From Rikenellaceae bacterium (lineage in GTDB: Bacteria > Bacteroidota > Bacteroidia > Bacteroidales > Rikenellaceae), in the NCBI GenBank assembly GCA_015059805.1, contig SUZO01000016.1:1-52855 (forward strand): 52,855 nucleotides of DNA, written 5' to 3'. A program made the position numbers and the translations under genes. Each line of letters begins with the position of its first letter. Within the stretch, counting starts at the first letter, position 1. The notes beneath the pieces are model-generated. The model saw nothing but the letters and a program-made list of their open reading frames with translations, was not told where the DNA came from and ran no database searches. Shown here piece after piece: positions 10,438 to 19,687 of the stretch.

Positions 10438-10453
10438 GGGGGTTCTCGCCCCC
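10438..10453 (-). promoter_or_regulatory. GC-rich hairpin in the rpsL leader
   Basis: GGGGG at 10438-10442 pairs with CCCCC at 10449-10453 around a six-base loop. It sits in the untranslated leader between the str promoter and rpsL, 32 bp before the start codon. No T-run follows on the minus strand. It may be an mRNA stability or regulatory element. Confidence 0.4.
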
Positions 10454-10486
10454 AATTTCTATTTCGTTTTTGCCGTTAGGCGGGTG

Positions 10487-10494
10487 CAAAGTTA
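10487..10494 (-). promoter_or_regulatory. Bacteroidales -7 box of the str operon
   Basis: The minus strand reads TAACTTTG followed by C, matching TAnnTTTG. The -33 region about 20 nt upstream reads TGTG, a partial match. Transcription would begin near 10480, giving a leader of about 75 nt before rpsL. This is the only promoter-like box seen at the head of the ribosomal cluster. Confidence 0.55.
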
Positions 10495-10530
10495 ATCAAA
10501 ATTTTTAATTCACACTATATATATGCCCAA

Positions 10531-10555
10531 AAGCGACCCCAAAATCGGGTCGTTT
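10531..10555 (-). terminator. Terminator of the esterase/PHP transcript
   Basis: GCGACCC at 10533-10539 pairs with GGGTCGT at 10547-10553, extended by A-T pairs, around a short loop. On the minus strand the stem is followed by CTTTT. It lies downstream of the minus-strand esterase gene and just upstream of the str promoter, where it would keep read-through from the esterase out of the ribosomal operon. Confidence 0.5.
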
Positions 10556-10829
10556 CGGCGCTTTTTCGGGCGTTTACCTATTCTTTTTTCTTATACTTTT
10601 TGAAATATAATAATGTTTTATTTATATGCCATTTTTTAATACTTTGATTTGCAAGGTGTTACATATTGCACATTTTAACAAAAAGCGGGGTCTGTAAATT
10701 TTTTTAATAAATTATGAGAAAGTGCAAAAAATTCTTCTCAAAGTACGATTTTTTAGGCACTTACGGAGCAAAAACGACCCTAAATCGGCGGGGTAAACGG
10801 CGTGCGTAGATTTATCGTTTTTCGATATG

Positions 10830-11010
10830 GTTATTAGCCGTTAGCTGTTAGCCGTTAGCCATTAGCTGGCTGACGCAGAACGGCTACGCAGAACAGAGAG
10901 TTTAGGGAAGTTGAGGGAGTTAGCGAATTTAGGGAAAATTCTCCTTAAACTCACTAATTTCCTTAATCTCCCTACTGTCTACTTTGCTAATGGCTAACAG
11001 CCAATAGCAA
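10830..11010. repeat. Mosaic intergenic repeat, copy A
   Basis: Words of the form TTAGCCGTTAGCCATTAGC on the left are answered by GCTAATGGCTAACAGCC on the right. Between them a purine-rich arm of AATTTAGGGA-like units faces its imperfect complement (CTCCTTAAACTCACTAATTT), so the whole 180 bp can fold into a long hairpin. The piece GTTAGCCATTAGCTGGCTGA followed by CGCAGAAC recurs in copy B, reversed. It lies directly after the esterase stop codon. The rest of 10556-10829 is AT-rich with nothing recognisable. Confidence 0.7.
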
Positions 11011-11032
11011 ACTGCTCAAAGGGCAGCTCCAA

Positions 11033-11890
11033 CTACTTCTCTACAGGGAACGAGAATCCGAGGATAAGCGGCAGCGCTTCGCGCCAGAATTTCCAGTCAT
11101 GAACGCCATCCCTGACACGGAACTCAACAGCAACTTTACCACGCTTCATTTCGCTAAAAAAGTCGAGATTTGTCTGTATCAGGCTGTCATCATCTCCGCA
11201 GTCCAGCATCCAGCGCACAGTGCGCAATTTCTCTAAATCTTCCGCTGTGGCGTGGCGCAAAAACTCAACCGGAGAGGTCTCAGCTACAGACCATCTCCAC
11301 TCTATCTCGTCATGAGGCGTTTGAATCAACTTATATCGGTGGTCCAGCAGACCGCTTGTAGAGTAGCAAGCGCTGAACATCTCTGGGTGTCGCTGAGCAT
11401 AGACAACAGAGCCTCCACCGCCCATTGAAAGACCCGCAATGGCGCGACCCTCCTTTGTAGCTATAGTCTTGAAAGTCTTATCAATATGAGGGATAAACTC
11501 CTGGAAGAAGAAGTCCTCATACGCCCAATCTTTGACGTTGAAATATCCCATATTTTTACCACCACGACGAGCACCGATACCAGTTGCATCGGGCATGACG
11601 ACAATCATCTTCACAGCCTCACCCTTAGCAATTTGCTCATCTGTAATACGGGGCTGCTCGCCACCGCCAGTGCGATTCCACGACTTGTGGTTTCCCCACG
11701 CTCCATGAAGCAGGTAGAGGACTGGATAACGCTCTGTAGAGGTGTCGTAGCCATCAGGAAGATAGACCGAATATGCCTTCTCTACACCCAAAATTTCACT
11801 CTTTACAGTCAGATGTTCAAGACGACTCTGCGCCTGCGATGTTGCACCTACAGCGAGGCACAACAGTGCTAAAACAATAAACTTTTTCAT
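11033..11890 (-). CDS. Secreted esterase, esterase D family
   Basis: This 285-residue protein has a signal peptide (MKKFIVLALLCLAVGATSQA) and an alpha/beta hydrolase fold of the esterase D/feruloyl esterase type (PF00756). The oxyanion region is YLLHGAWGNHKSW, the nucleophile is Ser155 in AGLSMGGGG, an acidic cluster DCGDDD lies near residue 230, and the catalytic His is in DGVHDWKFW. It is probably exported to the periplasm or surface and may hydrolyse acyl or feruloyl esters on glycans, though the substrate cannot be read from sequence. It follows the PHP gene by 9 bp, so the two are co-transcribed. Confidence 0.85.
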   Translation of the reverse strand: MKKFIVLALLCLAVGATSQAQSRLEHLTVKSEILGVEKAYSVYLPDGYDTSTERYPVLYLLHGAWGNHKSWNRTGGGEQPRITDEQIAKGEAVKMIVVMPDATGIGARRGGKNMGYFNVKDWAYEDFFFQEFIPHIDKTFKTIATKEGRAIAGLSMGGGGSVVYAQRHPEMFSACYSTSGLLDHRYKLIQTPHDEIEWRWSVAETSPVEFLRHATAEDLEKLRTVRWMLDCGDDDSLIQTNLDFFSEMKRGKVAVEFRVRDGVHDWKFWREALPLILGFSFPVEK

Positions 11891-11899
11891 ATGGTTAGG

Positions 11900-13045
11900 T
11901 TATTTGATAGAGACTACTGGATGCTCATTTGCGCCATAGAACATATTGAGCACGGTGCACTGCATAGGCTTGCCAATTTTGGCTGTCACAATTACAGATG
12001 ACAATGGGCGCATAACAACAGGATTACCCTTTCCAATGCGGAGCGTGTAAGGTAGTGAGGTTGTGTTAGTTATCATCACTCGCTGACTCTTTTTCTTCTT
12101 GTCTACAGAGAGCTTTTTGACGGTTACTGATGCCTCAAAAAACTCCTTGAGAAGTCGCTCCTCGCCGCCGATAGTGCCAAACGAGTAGCAGAGTGTGCGG
12201 TGAGCCTCTAATGCCTCACGAATGCTCTCTAAAGTGAACTCCTTGGCGAAGATGATTGTCATATTGCGCAGATGTCCATTCCCACGATACTGCGCAGCTG
12301 TTGTGGCGTGAATATCTGTGTTTGAGGTCATAAAGAGGTTGTGCCTCTTCGCTGTTTCAAACGCTCCTGGGTAGAAGTAAGCGCCATTCATCAACTCAAT
12401 GCCATCAATAAGACCCTCGGCGTATGTAGCCTTCTCAAAATCGGTCATCTCAAGCGTCGAGTGTCGCCAACCTGGGTGGTTGTGCATAATGAGCGCTCCC
12501 TGCTGGCGAGCGTTACGGATAGCCTGCATAGCATCGTAGTCGTACAACACGCTGTTGTCGGTAGTAAAGAGAGCATTGAAGTGTCCCTGCGTCTTGGCAT
12601 CGCCCGTAAGCTCCACTCCAGGGATAACGAGCAGACCAAAGTTCTCTGCAATCTTTGTTGCGCTCTCAACAGCCTTTGTGGAGGCTTTACTTCGCTTGAG
12701 CTTCGCACTCTCAGGGGTTGGCTTACCCTCTGTATCTGGAACAACGCGAATAGAGAGATGCTCCGTTGCTGCGATGACATCCAAGCCGTCGCTCCACGCC
12801 TCCTCCATGCGACCCTTGATATTGACCACGCCATCTGTGAGGGTGCTATGAATATGCAAATCAGCTTTATATGGGGTGTAACCACCAACAGTTGGAAGAA
12901 TAACCTCCTGACGAGATAGGCGCGTATAGCCTGTCGGAAGAAGGGTCTGAGGTTCTGTAACACTCTGATAGCGAGTTGTGTACTCCTGAGCCACACTCGT
13001 CAAAGCCACAAGCAATGCCGAGATTAAAAGTAATGCTCTTTTCAT
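11900..13045 (-). CDS. Secreted PHP-domain metal-dependent phosphoesterase
   Basis: The 381-residue product has a signal peptide (MKRALLLISALLVALTSVAQ) and a PHP domain. Metal ligands are visible as His64 and His66 in ADLHIHSTLTDG, Asp71, Glu95-His96 in ATEHL, then MHNHPGW and SNTDIHA. A C-terminal beta domain of about 100 residues follows (residues 285-381). PHP enzymes cleave phosphomonoesters or diesters with two or three metals. Exported Bacteroidota members are often annotated as Sb-PDE-type phosphodiesterases, which fits, but the substrate is unknown. It is first in a two-gene operon with the esterase and divergent from leuS. Confidence 0.85.
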   Translation of the reverse strand: MKRALLLISALLVALTSVAQEYTTRYQSVTEPQTLLPTGYTRLSRQEVILPTVGGYTPYKADLHIHSTLTDGVVNIKGRMEEAWSDGLDVIAATEHLSIRVVPDTEGKPTPESAKLKRSKASTKAVESATKIAENFGLLVIPGVELTGDAKTQGHFNALFTTDNSVLYDYDAMQAIRNARQQGALIMHNHPGWRHSTLEMTDFEKATYAEGLIDGIELMNGAYFYPGAFETAKRHNLFMTSNTDIHATTAAQYRGNGHLRNMTIIFAKEFTLESIREALEAHRTLCYSFGTIGGEERLLKEFFEASVTVKKLSVDKKKKSQRVMITNTTSLPYTLRIGKGNPVVMRPLSSVIVTAKIGKPMQCTVLNMFYGANEHPVVSIK

Positions 13046-13102
13046 ATTTTAGGTTGTTTTTAGGTTGTCGTTTTTTGCCGTATGCCCACATTTGGCATAA
13101 TA

Positions 13103-13134
13103 CAAAGATAGTTACAGATTTTCAAAATTACAAA
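13103..13134 (-). promoter_or_regulatory. Promoter of the PHP/esterase operon
   Basis: On the minus strand TTTG (13131-13134) is followed after 20 nt by TATCTTTG (13103-13110), an exact Bacteroidales -33/-7 pair. Transcription would start near 13096, about 50 nt before the PHP gene. Confidence 0.75.
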
Positions 13135-13195
13135 TCTGGCGGTCCAGAGCTGAGAAAATCTTGTTTTGATATGCCAATTTTCCATTAAAATTTAC

Positions 13196-13203
13196 TATCT
13201 TTG
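13196..13203 (+). promoter_or_regulatory. Bacteroidales -7 box upstream of leuS
   Basis: TATCTTTG followed by C matches the -7 consensus. No good TTTG lies 20 nt upstream, so the -33 half is weak. It would start a transcript near 13210, about 78 nt before leuS, and could drive the long plus-strand run that follows. Confidence 0.55.
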
Positions 13204-13287
13204 CAAATCAGACACACGCGTATGCGATGCGCGAGCGCGTAAGGGGCTGATAGACAGAGGAAAACAACAAAGAAAAATTATACAACT

Positions 13288-16035
13288 ATGGATTACAATT
13301 TTAGAGAGATTGAGGCAAAATGGCAAAAAGAGTGGCAGGAGCGTGACATCTACCGCGTGGAGGTAGACCCTTCACGCCCAAAGTTCTATGTTCTTGATAT
13401 GTTCCCATACCCATCAGGTGCGGGACTTCATGTGGGTCACCCACTGGGATACATAGCATCAGATATCTACTCTCGCTACAAGCGTCTTTGTGGATACAAT
13501 GTTCTCCACCCTATGGGATACGACGCCTTTGGTCTGCCAGCTGAGCAGTATGCGATCCAGACTGGTCAGCACCCTGCAGTAACTACCGACAAAAATATTA
13601 CCCGCTACCGCGAGCAGCTTGACAAGATTGGTTTCTGCTACGACTGGAATCGCGAGGTGCGCACCTGCGACCCAGAGTACTACAAGTGGACTCAGTGGGC
13701 ATTCCTCAAGATGTTTGCTCACTACTATGACCGCAAGGCGCAGAAGGCAATGCCTATAGAGAGCCTTGTTTCTCACTTTGAGGCACACGGAACAGAGGGT
13801 GTAGATGCAGCATGTAGCTCTGAGTTGAGCTTTACCGCTCAGCAGTGGGCAGAGATGAACGAGGAGCAGAAGGAGCAGACCCTGCAGAACTATCGCCTCG
13901 CCTTCCGTTCTGATACAATGGTAAACTGGTGTCCAAAATTGGGTACTGTGCTTGCTAATGACGAGGTTAAGGATGGTCTCTCTGTACGTGGTGGTCACCC
14001 TGTTGAGCAGCGCAAGATGAAGCAGTGGCTGCTTCGTGTAACGGCATACGCTCAGCGCATGCTTGATGGTCTTGATGCCCTTGAGTGGAGCGATTCACTG
14101 AAGGAGATTCAGCGCAACTGGATTGGTCGCTCAGAGGGTGCGCAGGTATTCTTTGATGCGCAGATGGCTGACGGCTCTGTTCGCAAGCTTGAGATATTTA
14201 CAACCCGCCCTGATACTATCTTCGGCGTTACATTTATGGTTGTTGCGCCAGAGCACGAGTGGCTTGACGATATGACCACGCCAGAGCAGAAGGCTGCCGT
14301 TGCAGAGTATATTGAGCAGACTAAAAAGCGCTCAGAGCGTGAGCGAATTGCCGAGACTAAGCGTGTGAGCGGAGTCTTCACTGGCGCATACGCCGTAAAC
14401 CCATTCACTGGCAAGCAGATTCCTATCTACGCTTCAGACTATGTGCTTGCTGGTTACGGCACTGGCGCTATTATGGCTGTTCCAGCGCATGACTCACGCG
14501 ACTACGCCTTTGCACGCCACTTCGGTCTTGACATTGTTCCTGTAGTTGAGGGTGGAGACCTCTCTGTTGCCTCTTACGATGCTAAGGAGGGAAATATGAT
14601 TAACTCCGACTTCCTCAATGGTACAGATGTCAAGGAGGCTATCTACAAGATGTTTGAAGAGGTTGAGCGTCGCGGTCTTGGTAAGCGACTTGTGAACTAC
14701 CGTCTGCGTGATGCTATCTTCTCTCGCCAGAGATACTGGGGCGAGCCGTTCCCAATTCGTTATGAGGGCAATATTGCCCGCCCAGCAGATATGAGCGAGC
14801 TGCCAATTACCCTGCCACCTATTGAGAACTTCGGTCCAACTGAGCAGGGCGAGCCACCATTGGCACGCGTAGAGGGCTGGGAGTTTGAGCTCTCGACAAT
14901 GCCAGGCTTTGCAGGCTCATCGGCATACTTCCTCCGCTATATGGACCCACACAACTCTGAGGCTCTTGTGTCAAAAGAGGCAAACGAGTACTGGAGAGAT
15001 GTAGACCTCTATATCGGCGGTATTGAGCATGCAACGGGTCACCTTATGTACTCCCGCTTCTGGAATATGTTCCTCTACGACCTTGGCTATGTTTGCGAGG
15101 CTGAGCCATTCAAGAAGCTTGTAAATCAGGGTATGATTCAGGGACGCTCTAACTTCGTATACCGCGTCGTTGGTACCAATAAGTTTGTGTCTTACAACCT
15201 GCGCGAGCAGTACCAGACACAGAAGATTCACGTAGATGTGAATATCGTCAAGAATGATCTTCTTGACCTTGAGGCGTTCCGCAACTGGATGCCAGAGTTC
15301 CAGAGCGCAGAGTTTATCCTTGAGGATGGTCAGTATATCTGCGGCTGGGAGGTTGAGAAGATGTCAAAGTCTATGTTCAACGTGGTAAATCCAGACTATA
15401 TCGTTGAGCAGTATGGTGCCGACACACTGCGTATGTACGAGATGTTCCTCGGACCTCTTGAGCAGGCAAAGCCTTGGGATACAAACGGTATTGACGGTGT
15501 GCATAAGTTCCTGCGCCGCTTCTGGCGCCTGTTCCACGACCGCAATGGAGAGTGGGCAGTGACCGACGAGAAGGCTACCGATAAGGAGCTTAAGACCCTG
15601 CACAAGACTATCAAGAAGATTCGTGAGGATATCGAAAACTTCTCGTTCAACACCTCTGTGGCAGCCTTTATGATCTGTGTAAACGAGCTGGGCGAGTGTC
15701 ACAAGCGCGAGATTATTGAGCCATTAGCAGTGCTCCTCGCTCCATTTGCTCCACATATTACCGAGCAGCTGTGGAGTATGCTTGGTCACGAGGATACAAT
15801 CTTCAACGCCGCATACCCTGTTTGCAACGAGCAGTATCTTGTTGAGAGCAGCTTTGAGTACCCAGTGATGATTAACGGCAAGCTGCGCCACAAGCAGGTC
15901 TATCCGCTCAACGCTACACCAGCCGAGCTTCAGGCGGACATCGTCACTAAGCCAGAGGTACAGCGCTGGCTTGAGGGTGCAACGCCAAAGAAGATTATCG
16001 TTGTACCTGGAAAGATTATCAACATCGTAAAGTAA
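13288..16035 (+). CDS. leuS: Leucyl-tRNA synthetase
   Basis: The 915-residue class I synthetase has the HIGH-type motif HVGH at residues 48-51 in [16 protein letters not shown] and KMSKS at residues 691-695. The CP1 editing domain lies between ([12 protein letters not shown], and later [20 protein letters not shown], the threonine-rich and aspartate editing motifs), followed by the anticodon-binding domain. It charges tRNA-Leu in the cytoplasm. It starts a long co-directional series, with the first hydrolase gene only 10 bp downstream, so an essential gene seems to share a transcript with secreted enzymes. Confidence 0.98.
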   Translation: MDYNFREIEAKWQKEWQERDIYRVEVDPSRPKFYVLDMFPYPSGAGLHVGHPLGYIASDIYSRYKRLCGYNVLHPMGYDAFGLPAEQYAIQTGQHPAVTTDKNITRYREQLDKIGFCYDWNREVRTCDPEYYKWTQWAFLKMFAHYYDRKAQKAMPIESLVSHFEAHGTEGVDAACSSELSFTAQQWAEMNEEQKEQTLQNYRLAFRSDTMVNWCPKLGTVLANDEVKDGLSVRGGHPVEQRKMKQWLLRVTAYAQRMLDGLDALEWSDSLKEIQRNWIGRSEGAQVFFDAQMADGSVRKLEIFTTRPDTIFGVTFMVVAPEHEWLDDMTTPEQKAAVAEYIEQTKKRSERERIAETKRVSGVFTGAYAVNPFTGKQIPIYASDYVLAGYGTGAIMAVPAHDSRDYAFARHFGLDIVPVVEGGDLSVASYDAKEGNMINSDFLNGTDVKEAIYKMFEEVERRGLGKRLVNYRLRDAIFSRQRYWGEPFPIRYEGNIARPADMSELPITLPPIENFGPTEQGEPPLARVEGWEFELSTMPGFAGSSAYFLRYMDPHNSEALVSKEANEYWRDVDLYIGGIEHATGHLMYSRFWNMFLYDLGYVCEAEPFKKLVNQGMIQGRSNFVYRVVGTNKFVSYNLREQYQTQKIHVDVNIVKNDLLDLEAFRNWMPEFQSAEFILEDGQYICGWEVEKMSKSMFNVVNPDYIVEQYGADTLRMYEMFLGPLEQAKPWDTNGIDGVHKFLRRFWRLFHDRNGEWAVTDEKATDKELKTLHKTIKKIREDIENFSFNTSVAAFMICVNELGECHKREIIEPLAVLLAPFAPHITEQLWSMLGHEDTIFNAAYPVCNEQYLVESSFEYPVMINGKLRHKQVYPLNATPAELQADIVTKPEVQRWLEGATPKKIIVVPGKIINIVK

Positions 16036-16045
16036 TCTTTAAGAG

Positions 16046-16957
16046 ATGAAACGCGCACTGATCATACTCCTCGCTTGTGCCGTAACGCTGACTGTTACGG
16101 CACAGAAGAGGGTTGTCGTTACTGTAGAGCAGAGTGGTGCTGATGAGATTGTCCACTACTGGGATAATAGCTCTGCGCCACACTCAAATGGCATTACCGA
16201 CGACGAGACGATAGACAGCAAGCTCAACATGAGCCAGACCACCTCTACCGACCTGTACATCTACAAGGCAGATAGTGCAAAGGCAACTGGTCAGGGCGTA
16301 GTTGTTGTACCTGGAGGTGGCTACTACAAGCTCTCTATGCAGTACGACGGCTTTATGATTGGACAGTACCTGCGCTCTATAGGCGTTACGGCTATCGTTG
16401 TAAAGTACCGTCTGCCAAATGGTGTGCGTGAAGTGGTTATTGAGGATACTATTGCCGCCCTACGCTATATGCGCGAGCAGGCTGGCACACTGGGCATTGA
16501 CCCAGAGCAGGTAGGTATGCTCGGATGCTCAGCAGGTGGACACCTTACCGCCCTTGCTACCCACACCCTTGCCGTTGAGGAGCGACCAAAGTTCAACATC
16601 CTTATCTACCCATCTACTGGTGGCGATGTGTGGTCAAACTACCGTCTGCAGAACTGCTTTGAGCGTCTGCTGGGCAAGTGGCGCACACAGGTAGATATTG
16701 AGAACAACTCGTGCGAGAATCTTGTCACTCCAGATACTCCGCCAACACTGCTGATGCACACAGATGAGGATACCACTGTGCCATCAACAATCACAACGAC
16801 CTACTACAAGGCACTCAAGCGTCACGGTGTTCGCTCGGCGCTCTACCTCTTCCCTGCGGGGGCGCACGGCTGGGCGGGTCACAACGAGTGGCACTATGCC
16901 GAGCCTGCAAAGCGCGCTATTGCCGACTGGTTAGCCATTGAGAGAAACCGCAAATAA
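16046..16957 (+). CDS. Secreted alpha/beta hydrolase, tandem paralog 1
   Basis: The 303-residue protein has a signal peptide (MKRALIILLACAVTLTVTAQ) and a compact alpha/beta hydrolase domain of the BD-FAE/acetyl-esterase type. The oxyanion motif is PGGGYYKL (residues 89-96), the nucleophile Ser162 is in GCSAGGHL, Asp242 is likely in HTDEDTTVPS, and His274 is in AGAHGWAGH. A conserved N-terminal block, SGADEIVHYWDNSSAPHSN, precedes the fold in all five paralogs. It probably removes ester groups from a glycan in the periplasm or at the surface; the substrate is unknown. It is closest to paralog 2. Confidence 0.85.
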   Translation: MKRALIILLACAVTLTVTAQKRVVVTVEQSGADEIVHYWDNSSAPHSNGITDDETIDSKLNMSQTTSTDLYIYKADSAKATGQGVVVVPGGGYYKLSMQYDGFMIGQYLRSIGVTAIVVKYRLPNGVREVVIEDTIAALRYMREQAGTLGIDPEQVGMLGCSAGGHLTALATHTLAVEERPKFNILIYPSTGGDVWSNYRLQNCFERLLGKWRTQVDIENNSCENLVTPDTPPTLLMHTDEDTTVPSTITTTYYKALKRHGVRSALYLFPAGAHGWAGHNEWHYAEPAKRAIADWLAIERNRK

Positions 16958-16965
16958 CCTAACCT

Positions 16966-17877
16966 ATGAGACGATTTCTAACCTTAACACTTTTAGCGGG
17001 CATAATACTCTCCGCCACAGCCCAAAAGAGGGTTGTCGTATCGCTTGAGGATAGCGGTGCTGACGAGATTGTCCACTACTGGGATAACTCTACTGCGCCA
17101 CACTCAAACCAGATTACGGAGGACGAGCAGATGAACAAAAAGTTTGATATGAGTCTCACTTCATCTACCGACTTCTACATCTATAAGGCAGATGCGGCAA
17201 AGGCGACTGGTCAGGGCGTGGTAATTGTACCTGGAGGTGGCTACTACAAGCTCTCAATGAAGTATGACGGCTTTATGATTGGTCAGTACCTGCGCTCTAT
17301 AGGCGTAACGGCGATAGTCGTAAAGTACCGTCTACCAAATGGACACCGCGAAGTGCCATTAGAGGATGCACAGGCAGCCCTCAGATATATGCGCACCGAG
17401 GGTGCAAAGTGGGGCGTAGATCCACAGCAGGTGGGTATTCTTGGCAGCTCTGCGGGTGGATACCTTGCAGGTCACGCATCAAATGTAACTCCAGACGGCG
17501 AGAAGCCAGCCTTCTCAATCCTTATCTACTCTGTTGTGGATGGCACTAAGCGCAGCGCCCAGCGTGGCACCTTTGGACTTATGCTCGGAACTAACCGCAC
17601 AGATGCCGAGCAAGAGAGCTACTCGCTACATAACCTTGTCAGCCCTACAACCCCACCAGCACTGCTGCTGCTTGCCGATGACGATGTAAGGGTAATGCCA
17701 GAGCACTCTATGGCGTACTACAAGGCACTCAAGCACTACGGCATCCCTGCCGCTATGCACGTCTTCCCATCGGGCGGTCACGGCTGGGCGGGTCACGACG
17801 AGTGGCGCTATGCCGAGCCTTGCAAGAGGGCTATAAAGGATTGGCTTCAGATTATGCAAAACCTAAAAACCAAATAA
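16966..17877 (+). CDS. Secreted alpha/beta hydrolase, tandem paralog 2
   Basis: This 303-residue exported hydrolase has a signal peptide MRRFLTLTLLAGIILSATAQ, oxyanion motif PGGGYYKL, nucleophile motif GSSAGGYL and catalytic His motif PSGGHGWAGH. Long stretches are nearly identical to paralog 1 (KATGQGVVIVPGGGYYKLSM; YDGFMIGQYLRSIGVTAIVV), so these two are the most recent duplicates. The acid-residue region reads LADDDVRVMPE, differing from the DxTVP form in paralogs 1 and 5, which may alter substrate choice. It starts 8 bp after paralog 1. Confidence 0.85.
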   Translation: MRRFLTLTLLAGIILSATAQKRVVVSLEDSGADEIVHYWDNSTAPHSNQITEDEQMNKKFDMSLTSSTDFYIYKADAAKATGQGVVIVPGGGYYKLSMKYDGFMIGQYLRSIGVTAIVVKYRLPNGHREVPLEDAQAALRYMRTEGAKWGVDPQQVGILGSSAGGYLAGHASNVTPDGEKPAFSILIYSVVDGTKRSAQRGTFGLMLGTNRTDAEQESYSLHNLVSPTTPPALLLLADDDVRVMPEHSMAYYKALKHYGIPAAMHVFPSGGHGWAGHDEWRYAEPCKRAIKDWLQIMQNLKTK

Positions 17878-17879
17878 CT

Positions 17880-18779
17880 ATGAGACGATTTTTACTATTA
17901 ACCCTCGCCCTGTGCGCGCTATATACAACATCTGCGCAGAACACTATTACCGTAACAGATTCTGATGCAGACGAGATTGTACACCTCTGGGACAACAGCA
18001 CAGCCAAATACTCCAACAATATGGAGAAAGACGAGCTTGTCAAGAAGAAGTTCAAGGTGTACAACACCTCCTCGGCAGACCTCTATATCTTTACCCCTCC
18101 AAAGGAGAAGGCTACGGGCTACTCTGTAGTAATCTATCCGGGTGGTGGCTATGGATATTTGAGTTTTCCAAACTCATTCCCTGTATGGCTAAGCGAGAAG
18201 GGTATTACCGCCGTTGTGGTAAAGTACCGTCTGCCAAACTACGGACATATAGATGCTATGCTTGAGGATGCAGTGGGTGCTATTGACTACCTACGCGCAA
18301 ATGCCGAGAAGTATAACATCGACCCGCAGAAGGTGGGTGTATGTGGTAACTCGGCAGGTGGACACCTCGCAGCGTGGATATCTAACTATCTGCCAGATAG
18401 TCAGAAGCCAGCCTTTGCAATCCTTGTCTACGGAGCTATGGAGCGCAACCGCTACTACAATACCTATACGGCAAATAGTCGCCTGGCGGGCAAAAATGTA
18501 ACCACAGCAGAGGCTGAGGCGCTCTCCGTATCCAATATGGTTACGCCTACGACCCCTCCGACAATTATGTTCCTCTCGGATGATGACGATGTAGTGGCGC
18601 CATACAGCTCTACAATCTACTACAAAGCTCTCAAGCAGCATGGCGTAAAGGCATCTATGCACATCTACCCAAGTGGTGGACACGGCTGGTCTGGCAGAAT
18701 GAAGTGGCAATATCGTCAGCAGTGGCTTGATGCTATTGAGGATTGGATTGAGGTTATTGATAAGAACAACAAAAAATAG
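17880..18779 (+). CDS. Secreted alpha/beta hydrolase, tandem paralog 3
   Basis: The frame is open from 17802, but the start chosen is the ATG at 17880, two bases after the stop of paralog 2, because it opens with the signal peptide MRRFLLLTLALCALYTTSAQ. The 299-residue product has PGGGYGYLSF, nucleophile motif GNSAGGHLAAW, SDDDDVVAP for the acid and PSGGHGWSGR for the histidine. The N-terminal block is shorter and altered (DSDADEIVHLWDNSTAKYSN), and the YYKL after the oxyanion glycines is replaced, so it has diverged from paralogs 1 and 2. Confidence 0.85.
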   Translation: MRRFLLLTLALCALYTTSAQNTITVTDSDADEIVHLWDNSTAKYSNNMEKDELVKKKFKVYNTSSADLYIFTPPKEKATGYSVVIYPGGGYGYLSFPNSFPVWLSEKGITAVVVKYRLPNYGHIDAMLEDAVGAIDYLRANAEKYNIDPQKVGVCGNSAGGHLAAWISNYLPDSQKPAFAILVYGAMERNRYYNTYTANSRLAGKNVTTAEAEALSVSNMVTPTTPPTIMFLSDDDDVVAPYSSTIYYKALKQHGVKASMHIYPSGGHGWSGRMKWQYRQQWLDAIEDWIEVIDKNNKK

Positions 18780-18786
18780 ATAGACT

Positions 18787-19653
18787 ATGAAAAAATTACT
18801 AATTCTTGCTGCTGCACTGGCTTTTGCCACTACAGCAACAGCTCAATCTCTTGCAGCAGAGAGTGGCGCAGATGAGGTTATCCGTTACTGGGATAACTCT
18901 ACAGCACCTCACTCAAACTGCGACAGCAAGCCAGAGAAGATTAACAGAGGCAAAAGCACCTACAAGGTCGCTCACACTACCGAGACTCTCTTCTACATCT
19001 TCAAGGCTAAGCAGAGCAAGGGACAGAGCCTAATTATCTTCCCAGGTGGCGGTTATAAGACCGTAAACCTCAACTTTGGACTTGGTCGTTGGCTTGCAGA
19101 GAACGGCATTACCACTATGGTTGTAAAGTACCGTCTGCCAAATGGACACGCCGAGGTGCCTCTTGAGGATGCAGCGGCAGCAGTTGAGTATATGCGCACC
19201 AACGCAGATAGACTGGGCATTGACCCTCAGAAGATTGGCGTTAGCGGCAGCAGCGCGGGCGGTCACCTTGCAGCGTGGTCGTCAGTGGTGCTTACTGGCA
19301 ACCAGAAGCCAAACTTCGCCGTGCTCTACTACCCCGTTATTAGCGGACATATCTGGACCAATAAGCCACAGTGGAGCACCTTTGAGGAGCTGCTGGGCAA
19401 GTGGCGCACACCTGAAGAGGTCAATAACCACTCTGTAGACCTGCTGGTAGATAGCAATACCCCGCCAACACTCATCCTGCACTGCGACGATGATTTGCTG
19501 GCGCCGACATTCAACTCTACCCTCTACTACAAGGCGCTCAAGCATCACGGCGTAAAGGCATCCTACCACATCTTCCCAAGTGGCGGACATAGCTGGAAGG
19601 ACTACAAGACACAGTGGCTTGAGGCTACAAAAGAGTGGGTGCTATCGTTCTAA
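18787..19653 (+). CDS. Secreted alpha/beta hydrolase, tandem paralog 4
   Basis: This 288-residue member has signal peptide MKKLLILAAALAFATTATAQ, block ESGADEVIRYWDNSTAPHSN, oxyanion PGGGYKTVN, nucleophile motif GSSAGGHLAAW, acid region HCDDDLLAPT and histidine in PSGGHSWKDYK. It is the shortest of the five and lacks the WAGHxEW.YAEP tail of paralogs 1 and 2. Export and an esterase-type reaction are inferred from the catalytic triad. Confidence 0.85.
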   Translation: MKKLLILAAALAFATTATAQSLAAESGADEVIRYWDNSTAPHSNCDSKPEKINRGKSTYKVAHTTETLFYIFKAKQSKGQSLIIFPGGGYKTVNLNFGLGRWLAENGITTMVVKYRLPNGHAEVPLEDAAAAVEYMRTNADRLGIDPQKIGVSGSSAGGHLAAWSSVVLTGNQKPNFAVLYYPVISGHIWTNKPQWSTFEELLGKWRTPEEVNNHSVDLLVDSNTPPTLILHCDDDLLAPTFNSTLYYKALKHHGVKASYHIFPSGGHSWKDYKTQWLEATKEWVLSF

Positions 19654-19687
19654 ATTGCTAACAATCAACAAATAAATTTATAATACT

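Noticed and set aside
10714..10809. Very basic 31-codon open frame (MRKCKKFFSKYDF...)
   Set aside because: No well-placed promoter box, no neighbour that would need it and no recognisable family; small basic frames arise easily in AT-rich spacers.
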